DNA from: Curtobacterium sp. MCBD17_032 | GTDB lineage: Bacteria > Actinomycetota > Actinomycetes > Actinomycetales > Microbacteriaceae | Direction of reading: 5' to 3' | DNA: 64,000 nucleotides | Assembly: GCF_003234855.1 (NCBI RefSeq) | Contig: NZ_QKTO01000003.1 | Coordinates: 310,001 to 374,000, forward strand | In this document: positions 7,948 through 16,462 of the stretch, piece after piece | How the letters are laid out: each line of letters starts with the position of its first letter | Numbering within the stretch: the stretch's first letter is position 1 | Translations under genes and position numbers: made by a program | Notes under the pieces: generated by a model | Told to the model about the DNA's origin: nothing | The model's input: the letters and a program-made list of their open reading frames with translations, nothing else | Database searches by the model: none

Positions 7948-8532
7948 TCAGAGCTCCGGGACGCCCTCGTGGCCGGAGCGCGGCCGTGCCGTCCCCGCGA
8001 CGCCGGTGACGACCGAGCCAGGCGGGACGTCCTTCGTGACGACCGTGCCGGCGCCGACGACCGAGTCGTCACCGATCGTGATGCCGCCGATGACGGCGGA
8101 CCCCGCGCCCAGGACGACCCGGTCACCGACCGTGGGGTGACGCTTCGACCCCGGCCCCGGGCCTCCGCCCCGACCGCCCAGCGTCACGCCGTGGAACGCG
8201 AGGACGTCGTCGCCGATCACGGCGGTCTCGCCGATCACCACCCCGATGCCGTGGTCGATGAAGAAGCGGCGTCCGATCCGCGCCCCCGGGTGGATCTCGA
8301 TCCCGGTCAGGGTGCGGGTGGCCTGCGCCAGGATTCGCGCGACCACACGGGAGCCGGGCAGGCCGCGGGCGTGCCACAGCCGGTGCGCGACACGGTGGGA
8401 CCAGATGGCGTGCAGGCCGGAGTAGACGATCGCGTTCTCGAGGTCCCCGCGCGCGGCGGGGTCACCGCGGCGTGCTGCGGCGAGGTCCTCCCGGACCGTC
8501 CGCAGCACGCCGCGGCGTGGAGCGCTCGTCAC
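7948..8532 (-). CDS. cysE: Serine O-acetyltransferase
   Basis: 194 residues. CysE transfers acetyl from acetyl-CoA to serine, the substrate of CysK. The N-terminal helices ([20 protein letters not shown]) are followed by the left-handed beta-helix hexapeptide region ([34 protein letters not shown]) with the catalytic His-containing FIDHG motif and the [15 protein letters not shown] loop. It is shorter than E. coli CysE, as is usual in actinobacteria. It starts with GTG in a 4-bp overlap with cysK, so both enzymes are co-translated. Confidence 0.93.
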   Translation of the reverse strand: MTSAPRRGVLRTVREDLAAARRGDPAARGDLENAIVYSGLHAIWSHRVAHRLWHARGLPGSRVVARILAQATRTLTGIEIHPGARIGRRFFIDHGIGVVIGETAVIGDDVLAFHGVTLGGRGGGPGPGSKRHPTVGDRVVLGAGSAVIGGITIGDDSVVGAGTVVTKDVPPGSVVTGVAGTARPRSGHEGVPEL

Positions 8533-9467
8533 GCAGAGAGTCCCTCGAAGAGCACCGTCGAGAGGTAGCGCTCCCCCGTGTCGCAGACGATCGCGACGAC
8601 GCGCTTGCCGGCGTTCTCCGGACGCGCCGCGACCTGCAGGGCTGCGTGGATGATGGCACCCGAGGAGATGCCGGACAGGATGCCCTCCTCCGTGGCCAGC
8701 GCGCGGGCGACCCGCAGGGCGTCGTCGAGTTCGACGTCGATGACCTCGTCGATCACCGAACGGTCGAGGACCTCCGGGACGAAGTTCGCTCCGATGCCGG
8801 CGATCTTGTGCGGCCCGGCCGTGCCCTTCGTGAGCAGGGGCGAGTCGGCCGGTTCGACGGCGATGACCTGCACACCGGGGACGCGCTCCTTGAGGACCTG
8901 CCCGACACCGGTGATGGTGCCGCCGGTCCCGACACCCGCGACGAACACGTCGACGTGCTCCTCGGTGTCGCGGAGGATCTCCTGCGCCGTGGTCCGACGG
9001 TGGATCGCTGCGTTCGCGGTCGTCTCGAACTGGTGGGCGAGGATCGCGCCCGGGGTCTCGTCGACGATCTGACCGGCGCGTTCGACGGCGCCCTTCATGC
9101 CCTCGGAGCCCGGGGTCAGGACGATCTCCGCTCCGTACGCGCGCATCACGGCCCGGCGCTCGACGCTCATGGTCTCGGGCATCGTGATGACGACCTTGTA
9201 CCCGCGGGCCGCACCGACGAGGGCGAGGGCGATGCCGGTGTTGCCCGACGAACCCTCGACGATCGTGCCGCCGGGCTCCAGCTCGCCGGACTCCTCGGCT
9301 GCGTCGATGATCGCGACGCCCAGACGGTCCTTGACGCTCGCGCCGGGGTTGTAGAACTCGAGCTTGGCGAGGACCTCGGCCCCGCCCTCCTGCGGCAGCC
9401 GGTTGAGCCGCACCAGCGGGGTGTTGCCGAAGGCCTGCGAGATGTCGTCGTAGATGGTGCCGCTCAT
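8529..9467 (-). CDS. cysK: O-acetylserine sulfhydrylase (cysteine synthase A)
   Basis: 312 residues. PLP enzyme making cysteine from O-acetylserine and sulfide. The PLP lysine lies in PGASVKDR (about residue 41), the substrate loop is EGSSGNTG, the phosphate-binding loop is [10 protein letters not shown], and SSGA near the C-terminus contacts the cofactor. The ATG at 9467 follows GAGGACGG. Longer upstream in-frame starts are unlikely since the family begins close to [20 protein letters not shown]. Confidence 0.95.
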   Translation of the reverse strand: MSGTIYDDISQAFGNTPLVRLNRLPQEGGAEVLAKLEFYNPGASVKDRLGVAIIDAAEESGELEPGGTIVEGSSGNTGIALALVGAARGYKVVITMPETMSVERRAVMRAYGAEIVLTPGSEGMKGAVERAGQIVDETPGAILAHQFETTANAAIHRRTTAQEILRDTEEHVDVFVAGVGTGGTITGVGQVLKERVPGVQVIAVEPADSPLLTKGTAGPHKIAGIGANFVPEVLDRSVIDEVIDVELDDALRVARALATEEGILSGISSGAIIHAALQVAARPENAGKRVVAIVCDTGERYLSTVLFEGLSA

Positions 9468-9526
9468 CGGATCCGTCCTCACGTCGGTTGCCGCGACTCC
9501 TCCCGTGGAGGCGCGGTGCGCTGGCG

Positions 9527-9532
9527 ATCCTA
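9527..9532 (-). promoter_or_regulatory. Candidate -10 for cysK-cysE
   Basis: TAGGAT on the minus strand, giving a leader of about 55 nt before cysK that includes a small CCTCC/GGAGG hairpin around 9498-9511. No known riboswitch motif was seen in this leader. Confidence 0.45.
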
Positions 9533-9652
9533 GCGACCGCACCCAGGGCGGTCCTGTTCCGTGACGGCACGGTCAGCGGGACTTCGCGGCGGCGCGCTGC
9601 GCGGTGCCGTGGCGACCGAGTTCACCTGCCCCAGGAGGGCGTCGTCGTGAGC

Positions 9653-10104
9653 TCATCGGGATCCGAGCAAGGCACGGCGCAACTGCGCCTCCGTCGGCAG
9701 GGAGCGCTGGAGTTCCGGCGGCAGGAGCTCGTACGATGCGACCCCGACCGGTGCGTTCGAGGTGCCCAGCGCGTACCGCACGACGGCGTCGTGCTTCCCG
9801 GCGACGAGCAGCAGTCCGACGGTCGCGGCGTGCTGGTCGCGCCGGAGCCGGTCGTCGACGAGGGTGACGGTGAAGGACAGCTGGCCGACGTTCTCCGGTC
9901 GGAAGTCGCCGGTCTTGAGTTCGACGACCACGTACCGCAGTTGCTCGACGTGGAAGAACAGCAGGTCGACGAAGAAGTCGGTGCCCTCGACCTCAAGGTG
10001 CAACTTGCCGCGAGCTGCACCTGCGTCCGGGTGCAGCGGACGCGCTCACGGATGGCGTGCAGTGTCTCGCCGTACCCGGCGGGCAGCAGAGGTTCCTCGT
10101 CCAT
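9653..10104 (-). pseudogene. Deleted and frameshifted DUF1016/YhcG-type nuclease gene
   Basis: Two pieces of one family lie in different frames. The 5' piece (MDEEPLLPAGYGETLHAIRERV, ending near 10030) is the usual start of DUF1016 (YhcG) proteins. The 3' piece from about 10020 (KLHLEVEGTDFFVDLLFFHV, then EQLRYVVVELKTGDFRPE and VRYALGTSNAPVGV) is the PD-(D/E)XK nuclease end. Intact relatives are about 330-360 residues; here roughly 150 remain, so about 200 internal codons are missing and the join is out of frame. The nuclease motif itself looks preserved, which suggests recent decay. Confidence 0.8.
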
Positions 10105-10192
10105 CGACCGATGGTGACCGACGATCGGTCCGCCGGTCCAGGAATCGGGATGTACGACGTCTGCGATGCGAACGTGCGCTCCCGGTGGTCGT

Positions 10193-10229
10193 GACGGGCG
10201 GAGTCGGGCGACCCGCGGCTCCGCCCGTC
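10193..10229. terminator. Hairpin in the spacer before the dead nuclease gene
   Basis: GACGGGCGGAG (10193-10203) pairs perfectly with CTCCGCCCGTC (10219-10229). It is a variant of the dispersed hairpin family. A lone half-element GCCTCCCGTCC sits nearby at 10290-10300 beside the dipeptidase stop codon. Confidence 0.65.
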
Positions 10230-10302
10230 AGCGCGGAACGACCACACGGCACGGTCCGAGGGGCTGTGGCGACCGAGTCGGGCGCCCCGCGCCTCCCGTC
10301 CG

Positions 10303-11352
10303 TCAGCGCGGCGCGACCGCGACGTGCGCCGTCCGCGCGAAGCGCTCGTCCGTCGCCTCGAGCACGCGCAGCACGTTGCCGCCGGCGAGCGCCCGCAGGT
10401 CCGCGTCGCCCCACCCGCGGCGGCGCAGCTCCTCGGCCAGCACCGGGTACCGGGACACGTCCCGCAGGTCCGGCGGCAGCACCGGGGTACCGTCGTAGTC
10501 GCCACCGAGACCGATGTGCGCCGCTCCCGCGACGTCCCGGGCGTGCTCGACGTGGTCCGCGACGTCCGCCACTGTGACGAGCGGCGGTCCCCCGACCGAT
10601 CCGCCCTCCTCCCAGTCCGCCCACGCACGCGACACGAAGGCCGGCACGAACGTCACCATCACCACGCCGCCGTTGTCGGCGAGGCGACCGAGCACGTCGT
10701 CGGGGACGTTCCGGGGGTGGTCGGCGACCGCGACGGTCGACGAGTGGCTGAACACGACCGGCTGGGTGGCGACGTCGAGGGTGTCGCGCATCGTCGCCGG
10801 TGCGGTGTGCGACAGGTCGACGAGCATGCCGATGCGTTCCATCTCGGCGACGACCTGCCGCCCGCGGTCGGTCAGCCCGCCGTGCGCCCGAGCACCCGTG
10901 GCCGAGTCGGCCCACGGTGTGTCCTCGTTGTGCGTCAGGGTCATGTAGCGGACGCCGAGCCGGGCGAGGTCACGGAGCACTGCCAGGTCGTCGCCGATCG
11001 AGTGGCCGCCCTCGGCGCCGAGCAGCGAGGCGATGCGGCCGGAGGCGACGGCGGCCCGGACCTCGTCCGCCGTGCGGGCGAGGGCGAGGTCGTCCGGGTA
11101 GCGGTCGACCATGCGGTGCACGAGGTCGACCTGCTGCAGCGTGGTCCGGACCGGGTCCGCCTCCTCGACGGGCACGTAGACGGACCAGAACTGACCGACG
11201 ACCCCGCCGGCGCGGAGCTTCGGCAGGTCGGTGTGGAGCGAGCCGTCCTCGGAGTCGATGCCGTCGACGCCGGACGCGTGCGTGTCGCGGCGCTCCCACG
11301 GCAGGTCGTTGTGTCCGTCGATGACGGGGAAGGCGAGGGCGTCGAGGTCCAT
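10303..11352 (-). CDS. Membrane dipeptidase (peptidase M19)
   Basis: 349 residues. Zinc dipeptidase of the renal-dipeptidase type. Motifs in order: IDGHNDLPW (metal H.D, about residue 14), LLGAEGGHSIGDD (bridging Glu), VDLSHTAP, VVFSHSS, DHPRNVPDD, and GGDYDGTP near the end. Actinobacterial members act on dipeptides, sometimes with D-residues. The ATG lies six bases after a TACGGT -10, so the mRNA is probably leaderless. Confidence 0.92.
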   Translation of the reverse strand: MDLDALAFPVIDGHNDLPWERRDTHASGVDGIDSEDGSLHTDLPKLRAGGVVGQFWSVYVPVEEADPVRTTLQQVDLVHRMVDRYPDDLALARTADEVRAAVASGRIASLLGAEGGHSIGDDLAVLRDLARLGVRYMTLTHNEDTPWADSATGARAHGGLTDRGRQVVAEMERIGMLVDLSHTAPATMRDTLDVATQPVVFSHSSTVAVADHPRNVPDDVLGRLADNGGVVMVTFVPAFVSRAWADWEEGGSVGGPPLVTVADVADHVEHARDVAGAAHIGLGGDYDGTPVLPPDLRDVSRYPVLAEELRRRGWGDADLRALAGGNVLRVLEATDERFARTAHVAVAPR

Positions 11353-11358
11353 GCCCCG

Positions 11359-11364
11359 ACCGTA
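11359..11364 (-). promoter_or_regulatory. -10 element of dipeptidase gene
   Basis: TACGGT on the minus strand, six bases before the ATG at 11352; leaderless geometry. Confidence 0.5.
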
Positions 11365-11372
11365 GCGGCAGG

Positions 11373-12536
11373 TCAGAGGGTGCCGGTGAGGGCCTGGAGT
11401 CCGAGGCTGGACACGGACACCACGATCCACAGGGCTCCGCCGAGCAGCAGCGGGCGGACGCCGGCGCGGCGGAACCCGGCCAGGTCGGTGGAGAGCCCGA
11501 TCGCGCTGAGCGCGACCGTGATGAGGAACGCGGCGACCGCGGCGATCGCCGGGTGCGCCGGCCCGGGGACGAGACCGGTCGAGTTCACCGCGGCGGCCAG
11601 CACGAAGCCGATGAGGAACCAGGGCACGAGGCGGAGGACCCGACGTGGCGACCACCGCGGGGACGTGCGCGTCGTCGGGCGGGCCTGCGCTGACTCCACC
11701 TGCGCTGACTCGGCCAGCGCTGACTCGGGCAGCGCTGACTCGGGCAGCGCTCGTTCGGGCAGCGCGCCGCCGTCGAGGGCGACGCCGTCGGCCGGCGCCG
11801 TGCCGGTGCTCGAGCGACGTCCGACGAGCCACGCCAGCGCGAGCACGACCGGGATGATCATCAGGGTGCGGACGAGCTTCACGACGACCGCGGATTCCGC
11901 CGCGCCGGCCCCGTACGTCGTCGCCGCGGCGACGACCGACGAGGTGTCGTTCACCGCCGTGCCCGCGAACAGACCGAACGCGTGCTGACTCATCCCGAGC
12001 GCGTGCCCCACCACGGGGAAGACGACGACCGCGGCCACGTTGAACAGGAAGATCGTCGACACGGCGTAGGCCACCTCGATCGACACCGCGCCGATCACCG
12101 GGGACACGGCGGCGATCGCGGAGGCGCCGCAGATCCCCGTCCCCACCCCGATCAGGGTGCGCAGGTTGCCGACGACGCCGAGCGCGCGACCGATCCCCCA
12201 CGCCGCGAGCAGACAGACGGCGAGGGTGCCGAGCATGACCGGCAACGACGCCGCGCCGACGCGGGCGACCTGCGCCAGGGACAGCTGCGCGCCGAGGAGC
12301 ACCACCGCCGACTGCAACACGGTCTTGCTCGCCGTCGCGATGCCCGGCCGGAACACCGCGCCCGGACGACGGATCGACCCGATGACGGTCCCGATGAGGA
12401 CGCCGCTGACCGGAGCGCCGACGACGGGCAGGAAGCGTCCGACCACGGTGGCGACCACGGCGATGCCGGTGGCGAGCGCGAGTCCGGGCAGGAGCCTCCC
12501 GGCACGGTCCAGCGGGCGCACGGCGGCATCGGTCAC
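11373..12536 (-). CDS. YeiH/UPF0324 family membrane transporter
   Basis: 387 residues with about ten hydrophobic segments. Family motifs include VGTGICGASAIAAVSPVIGA and HAFGLFAGTAVNDTSSVVAAA, as in UPF0324 (YeiH) proteins, annotated as putative sulfate exporters. An odd cytoplasmic insert of ALPES/ALAES pentapeptides lies between two membrane segments (about residues 260-283), encoded by a 15-bp tandem repeat. GTG start at 12536, six bases after CAGGAT. Confidence 0.85.
   Translation of the reverse strand: MTDAAVRPLDRAGRLLPGLALATGIAVVATVVGRFLPVVGAPVSGVLIGTVIGSIRRPGAVFRPGIATASKTVLQSAVVLLGAQLSLAQVARVGAASLPVMLGTLAVCLLAAWGIGRALGVVGNLRTLIGVGTGICGASAIAAVSPVIGAVSIEVAYAVSTIFLFNVAAVVVFPVVGHALGMSQHAFGLFAGTAVNDTSSVVAAATTYGAGAAESAVVVKLVRTLMIIPVVLALAWLVGRRSSTGTAPADGVALDGGALPERALPESALPESALAESAQVESAQARPTTRTSPRWSPRRVLRLVPWFLIGFVLAAAVNSTGLVPGPAHPAIAAVAAFLITVALSAIGLSTDLAGFRRAGVRPLLLGGALWIVVSVSSLGLQALTGTL
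11687..11761. repeat. Five 15-bp tandem repeats inside the YeiH-like gene
   Basis: Units GCGCTGACTCGGGCA-like start at 11687, 11702, 11717, 11732 and 11747; the third and fourth are identical. On the coding (minus) strand they give in-frame pentapeptides of ALPES type in a predicted loop, so copy number can change without frameshift. Confidence 0.9.
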
Positions 12537-12542
12537 GTGACC

Positions 12543-12566
12543 ATCCTGCCGTCCGTGGAGCAGGAT
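12543..12566. promoter_or_regulatory. Interleaved divergent promoters
   Basis: CAGGAT on the minus strand (12543-12548) is six bases before the GTG of the YeiH-like gene, and CAGGAT on the plus strand (12561-12566) is six bases before the GTG at 12573. Each promoter's -35 zone would overlap the other's -10, so the two genes probably compete for polymerase. Confidence 0.5.
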
Positions 12567-12572
12567 CGTCGT

Positions 12573-13079
12573 GTGGGTGCTGCTTTCCGGATCGTGACCG
12601 ACCTGCCGGTGCCGCCGGAGCGCGCCTTCGCGCTCTCCCTCGACATCGGGGCGCACCTCCGCTCCATGGCCGCGAGCGGTGAGCGGGCGGTGGCCGGACG
12701 CACGAGCGGGGTGATCAGGCTCGGTGAGACCGTGACGTGGCGGGCACGCCACCTCGGCGTCGTCTGGCGGATGACGAACCAGGTCACCGTCCTGGAGGTG
12801 CCGCACACGTTCGTCGACGAACAGGTGCGCGGGCCCTTCACCCGGTTCCGGCACGAGCACCGGTTCGAGCGCACCCCTGACGGGACGCGGATGGTGGACG
12901 AGATCACGTTCCGGGCCCCCTTCGGGCCGCTCGGGACGATCGTCGAGGGGCTCGTGCTGCGCCGGTACCTCCGGGAGCTCATCGTCGAGCGGAACCGCTC
13001 GCTCGTGTCCGAGCTCCGCGCCGAGCGGGGGTCCGGGCCGGTGCCTCAGGAGCCGGCGAGCTCGCCGAGCGTGTCGTAG
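12573..13079 (+). CDS. SRPBCC (START-like) ligand-binding protein
   Basis: 168 residues with the helix-grip pattern: FRIVTDLPVPPERAFALSLDIGAHLRSM at the start, a beta-sheet core (WRARHLGVVWRMTNQVTVLEVP, FVDEQVRGPFTRFRHEHRFE) and a long C-terminal helix (VLRRYLRELIVERNRSLVSELRAE). Related proteins bind hydrophobic ligands; function unknown. The GTG at 12573 fits the CAGGAT -10; GTG codons at 12537 and 12555 are alternatives. The 3' end overlaps the convergent RpiR gene by 34 bp. Confidence 0.7.
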   Translation: MGAAFRIVTDLPVPPERAFALSLDIGAHLRSMAASGERAVAGRTSGVIRLGETVTWRARHLGVVWRMTNQVTVLEVPHTFVDEQVRGPFTRFRHEHRFERTPDGTRMVDEITFRAPFGPLGTIVEGLVLRRYLRELIVERNRSLVSELRAERGSGPVPQEPASSPSVS

Positions 13080-13873
13080 GCGGCCGCGACCGCCTCGACC
13101 CGGGTCCGACCTCCCGGTCCGGAGGCCTCGTAGACGTCGTTCGTGATGGCCGCGACCACGGCGAACAGGGCCGACATCGAGTCGAACGCCGAGGGTGAGT
13201 CCACCGGGCAGAGGACCGCGGTGGCCGCGGGCGCCGCGATGACCGCAGCGGTGGGGTCACCGAGCACGACCACGTCGGCCCCCGTCCCGACGCAGTGCCG
13301 CACCACGCGGTCGACGCCGGCGGCGTGCCGTCGCACGGTGACGACGAACACGAGGTCCCGGCGGTCGAGATCGGCGACCTCCTCACCGAGGCGCTGCCCG
13401 GGTGACGGACCGATGCGCACATCCGGACGGACCTGCGCGAGCTGTGCGCGCAGCTGGAGGGCGATCGGGTACGCGCCGCGCTCGCCGACCACCAGGACCC
13501 GACGGGCGCGCATCACACGGCGGGCGAGTCGTGGCCGGTCGGCCCGGGCGAGCGAGGCGAACGCGGCGTCGAGGTTCCGCGCCTCGACCGCGCGCTGGTC
13601 GACGTGGGCGGCGTCCTCGGCGGCCCACGGCAGACCGGTGCCACGGGCGGACATCAGGTTCTGCCGGACCTCCGCGGCGTCCTGGAAGCCGAGGGACCGG
13701 ACGAGCCGTGACACGGTCGCCTTCGAGGTACCGGACTCCGCGGCGAGCTGCGCCGAGGTGCCGACGAGCAGGAGTTCCGGGTCGTGCCGGATCATCGCCG
13801 CGACCCGGCGCTCGGCGGGCGAGAGCCGCTCCCACACCCGGTCGATCCGCTCGCGGACGTCCGGGGCGGTCAC
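13046..13873 (-). CDS. MurR/RpiR family transcriptional regulator
   Basis: 275 residues. N-terminal HTH_6 domain (DRVWERLSPAERRVAAMIRHDPELLL, LAAESGTSKATVSRLVRSLGF) and a C-terminal SIS sugar/phospho-ligand domain (RARRVLVVGERGAYPIALQLRAQLAQ, DLVFVVTVRR, DVVVLGDPTAAV). It is the last gene of the allantoin operon, starting with GTG in a 4-bp overlap with the allantoate amidohydrolase gene. AllR-type control is normally IclR in enterobacteria; RpiR regulators of ureide genes are known elsewhere, so this is the likely local regulator. Confidence 0.85.
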   Translation of the reverse strand: MTAPDVRERIDRVWERLSPAERRVAAMIRHDPELLLVGTSAQLAAESGTSKATVSRLVRSLGFQDAAEVRQNLMSARGTGLPWAAEDAAHVDQRAVEARNLDAAFASLARADRPRLARRVMRARRVLVVGERGAYPIALQLRAQLAQVRPDVRIGPSPGQRLGEEVADLDRRDLVFVVTVRRHAAGVDRVVRHCVGTGADVVVLGDPTAAVIAAPAATAVLCPVDSPSAFDSMSALFAVVAAITNDVYEASGPGGRTRVEAVAAAYDTLGELAGS

Positions 13874-15162
13874 GCGTCCGCTCCGGAGGAGAGGCGGTGC
13901 TCGTGTGCGAGTCGTTCGACGGCCGTGGTGAGCGCGTCGAGACCGAGCGCGACGTCCCCCGCGGAGACGAACTCGTCCGGGTGGTGACTGATGCCGTCCG
14001 GGTTGCGGAGGAACAGCATCGCGACGTCGGTGACGAGGCCGAGGGACATCGCGTCGTGTCCGGCACGCGAGAACAGCTCGAGGGGTGCCGGCTCGCCGGT
14101 CGCGACGATCCCCGCGCGGACGGCGTCCATCAGCCGCGGCGCGCAGAACACCGCCGGGGCGCGGTGCACCTCGGTCGGCGTCACGTCGACCCCGCGGCGC
14201 TCCCCGATCTCGCGGAAGGCGTCGGCGACGGCGTCCCACACGCGGTCCCGCCCGTCGTCGAACTCCCCGCGCAGGTCGACCGCGAAGGTCGCGAGTCCCG
14301 GGACGACGTTGACGGCTCCGGGTTCCACCGTCATGGTGCCGACCGTGCCGACGTGCTGCTCGGCGCGGCAGATCCGCTCCACGGCGAGTGCCGCCTCAGC
14401 TGCCGCGAGCAGGGCGTCGTGGCGTCGCTCGTAGGGCGTTCCGCCGGCGTGCCGGGCCTCTCCGACCGCCTGCACGGTGAAGCGTCGGGCGCTCGCGATG
14501 CTCGTGACGACACCGAGTGCCTGGTCGGCCTGTTCCAGGTACGGACCCTGTTCGATGTGTGCCTCGAGGTAGCCGACGAGCGACGCCGGTTCGACCGCGG
14601 CCTCGGCGATCCGTCCGGGATCGAGCCCGAAGGACTCGAAGGCGGACCGGAGCGTGGTGCCGTCCCCGTCGCGCAGGTCCCACCACGACTCGTCCCAGAC
14701 GCCGGCGACCGCGGACGACCCGAGCAGGGCCTTCCCGAACCGGGTGCCCTCCTCGTCCGAGAACGCGATGACCTCGAGGGCGAACGGCAGCGCCCCGTGG
14801 TCCTGGACGAGGCGGGCGACGACCTCGACGGCCATGAGGACCCCGACGACGCCGTCGTACCGGCCGGCGTCGACGACGGTGTCGAGGTGGGAGCCGAGCA
14901 GGAGCACGGGGGCGTCCGGCGCGGCGCCGGCTGCGCGTCCGTGCAGGTTGCCGGCGGCGTCCTGCCACGTCCGCAGCCCGGCGTCGCGCATCCACGCGCC
15001 GACGGTCTCGTTCGCGCGGGCGTGCTCGGGCGACAGGTACACGCGGGTGATCCGACCGGGCGTCTCGGTGAGACCGGCGAGTTCGTCACAGCGGGCGACG
15101 ACGGCGTCCGCTGCGGCCCGCGCCCGGTCGCTCGCGAGCGGCACCTGCACGACGGTGCTCAC
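13870..15162 (-). CDS. allC: Allantoate amidohydrolase (M20 family)
   Basis: 430 residues. Mn-dependent amidase of the AllC/hydantoinase-carbamoylase type: GSHLDTVVDAGRYDGVVGVL (metal His and Asp), FSDEEGTRFGKALLGS (catalytic Glu and bridging metal ligand), YLEAHIEQGPYLEQ (substrate and metal ligand), and FSRAGHDAMSLG near the C-terminus. Converts allantoate to ureidoglycine, CO2 and ammonia. Carbamoylases share this fold, so substrate comes from context. GTG start within a GTGA overlap with pucG. Confidence 0.88.
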   Translation of the reverse strand: MSTVVQVPLASDRARAAADAVVARCDELAGLTETPGRITRVYLSPEHARANETVGAWMRDAGLRTWQDAAGNLHGRAAGAAPDAPVLLLGSHLDTVVDAGRYDGVVGVLMAVEVVARLVQDHGALPFALEVIAFSDEEGTRFGKALLGSSAVAGVWDESWWDLRDGDGTTLRSAFESFGLDPGRIAEAAVEPASLVGYLEAHIEQGPYLEQADQALGVVTSIASARRFTVQAVGEARHAGGTPYERRHDALLAAAEAALAVERICRAEQHVGTVGTMTVEPGAVNVVPGLATFAVDLRGEFDDGRDRVWDAVADAFREIGERRGVDVTPTEVHRAPAVFCAPRLMDAVRAGIVATGEPAPLELFSRAGHDAMSLGLVTDVAMLFLRNPDGISHHPDEFVSAGDVALGLDALTTAVERLAHEHRLSSGADA

Positions 15163-16442
15163 GCGGGCGCTCCGGAGGCGACGAGCGCCGGCACGTGCGG
15201 GGTCGAGGGCACGGCCGCCGACACACGGTCCGCCGCTGCGTAGACGTCGAGCGCCGCGTCGACGCCGCCACCCTGCGGAACCCGCTTCCCGCCGCGCCGC
15301 AGGCACTGCTCGAGGGCGGCGAGCGTCGTCACGACGGTGTCCTTCCGCGCGTTGTAGCCCATCGTCCCGATCCTCCAGACCCGCCCGTGCAGCGGTCCGA
15401 ACGAGGTACCGATCTCGATGCCGTGGTCCTCGAGCATCGCTGCGCGGACGGCGTCCCCGCGGACCTCGTCCGGGATCTCCACCGCGACGACATTGTGCAT
15501 CTTGTGGCCGACGTCGCCGAAGACCGTCAGACCGAGTCCCGTCACGCCCTCGAGCATCGCCCGGCCGGCCAGGGCATGCCGCTCGACGACGGCGTCGCGG
15601 CCCTCCTCGAGCAGGATGCGGGCGCACTCGTTCGCCGCGTAGAGCATCGACGCCGCCTCGGTGTGGTGGTTGAGGCGCCGGGGGCCCCAGTAGTCGAGGA
15701 TCATCGCGAGGTCGAGGTAGTTCGACCGGATCGGGTCGTCGGAGACGTCGTCGCCCGGCTCGCGGATGCCGGCTTCGATGCTCCGACGTGTGTCGAGCAC
15801 GGCGACCGCGGCCGGGGAGAGGGACAGTGGCGCGCTGCCGGAGGGACCACCGAGGCACTTCTGCAGGCCTGCGCTGACGGCGTCGATGCCCCACGCGTCC
15901 ACCTCGAGCGGATTGCCACCGACCGAGGCCGTGACGTCCGTGTAGAAGAGCACGCCGTGCCGGGCGCAGACCGCCCCGAGTTCGTCGAGCGGCTGGTTCA
16001 TCGTCGTCGAGGTGTCGCCCTGCACGATCGCCAGGACCTTCGGGCGGACGCGGGCGATCGCGTCCTCGATGACGGAGGTCGGGAACACCTGGCCCCACTC
16101 GGTCTCGATCGTGTGCACGGTCACTCCCGCGCGTCCGGCGATCTCGGCGAGGAGGTGTCCGAAGCGCCCGAACACCGGGACGAGCACGGCGTCCCCCGGG
16201 GCGAGGAGGGAGACGAGGGCGGCTTCGATGCCGGCGCGCGAGGTGCCGTCGACCAGGACGGTCGCGTCGTTGCGCGTGCCGAGGACCTGCCGGTACAGCT
16301 CCTGCGTCTGGTTCATCGTCTCGGTCATCCACGGGTCGTACTGGCCGACGAGGGGTGTGGACAGTGCCCGGAGCACGCGGGGGTCGGCGGTGATCGGTCC
16401 GGGCCCCATGAGGAGCCGCGCGGGCGGGTTGACGGGATGCAT
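15159..16442 (-). CDS. pucG: (S)-ureidoglycine-glyoxylate aminotransferase
   Basis: 427 residues, fold-type I PLP enzyme of the PucG/alanine-glyoxylate aminotransferase group: LLMGPGPITADPRVLRA at the start, DGTSRAGIEAALVSLL, FYTDVTASVGGNPLEVD, PLP lysine in GLQKCLGGPSG (about residue 201), and GHKMHNVVAVEIP. In ureide breakdown it moves the amino group of ureidoglycine to glyoxylate, giving oxalurate and glycine. ATG preceded by GGAAGG; it has its own promoter inside the upstream amidase gene. Confidence 0.88.
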   Translation of the reverse strand: MHPVNPPARLLMGPGPITADPRVLRALSTPLVGQYDPWMTETMNQTQELYRQVLGTRNDATVLVDGTSRAGIEAALVSLLAPGDAVLVPVFGRFGHLLAEIAGRAGVTVHTIETEWGQVFPTSVIEDAIARVRPKVLAIVQGDTSTTMNQPLDELGAVCARHGVLFYTDVTASVGGNPLEVDAWGIDAVSAGLQKCLGGPSGSAPLSLSPAAVAVLDTRRSIEAGIREPGDDVSDDPIRSNYLDLAMILDYWGPRRLNHHTEAASMLYAANECARILLEEGRDAVVERHALAGRAMLEGVTGLGLTVFGDVGHKMHNVVAVEIPDEVRGDAVRAAMLEDHGIEIGTSFGPLHGRVWRIGTMGYNARKDTVVTTLAALEQCLRRGGKRVPQGGGVDAALDVYAAADRVSAAVPSTPHVPALVASGAPA

Positions 16443-16462
16443 GTCGGTACCTTCCGTTCCTT

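Noticed and set aside
9653-10104. Frame change read as two overlapping genes.
   Set aside because: Both pieces belong to one protein family in the right order, so a deletion-frameshift pseudogene is simpler.
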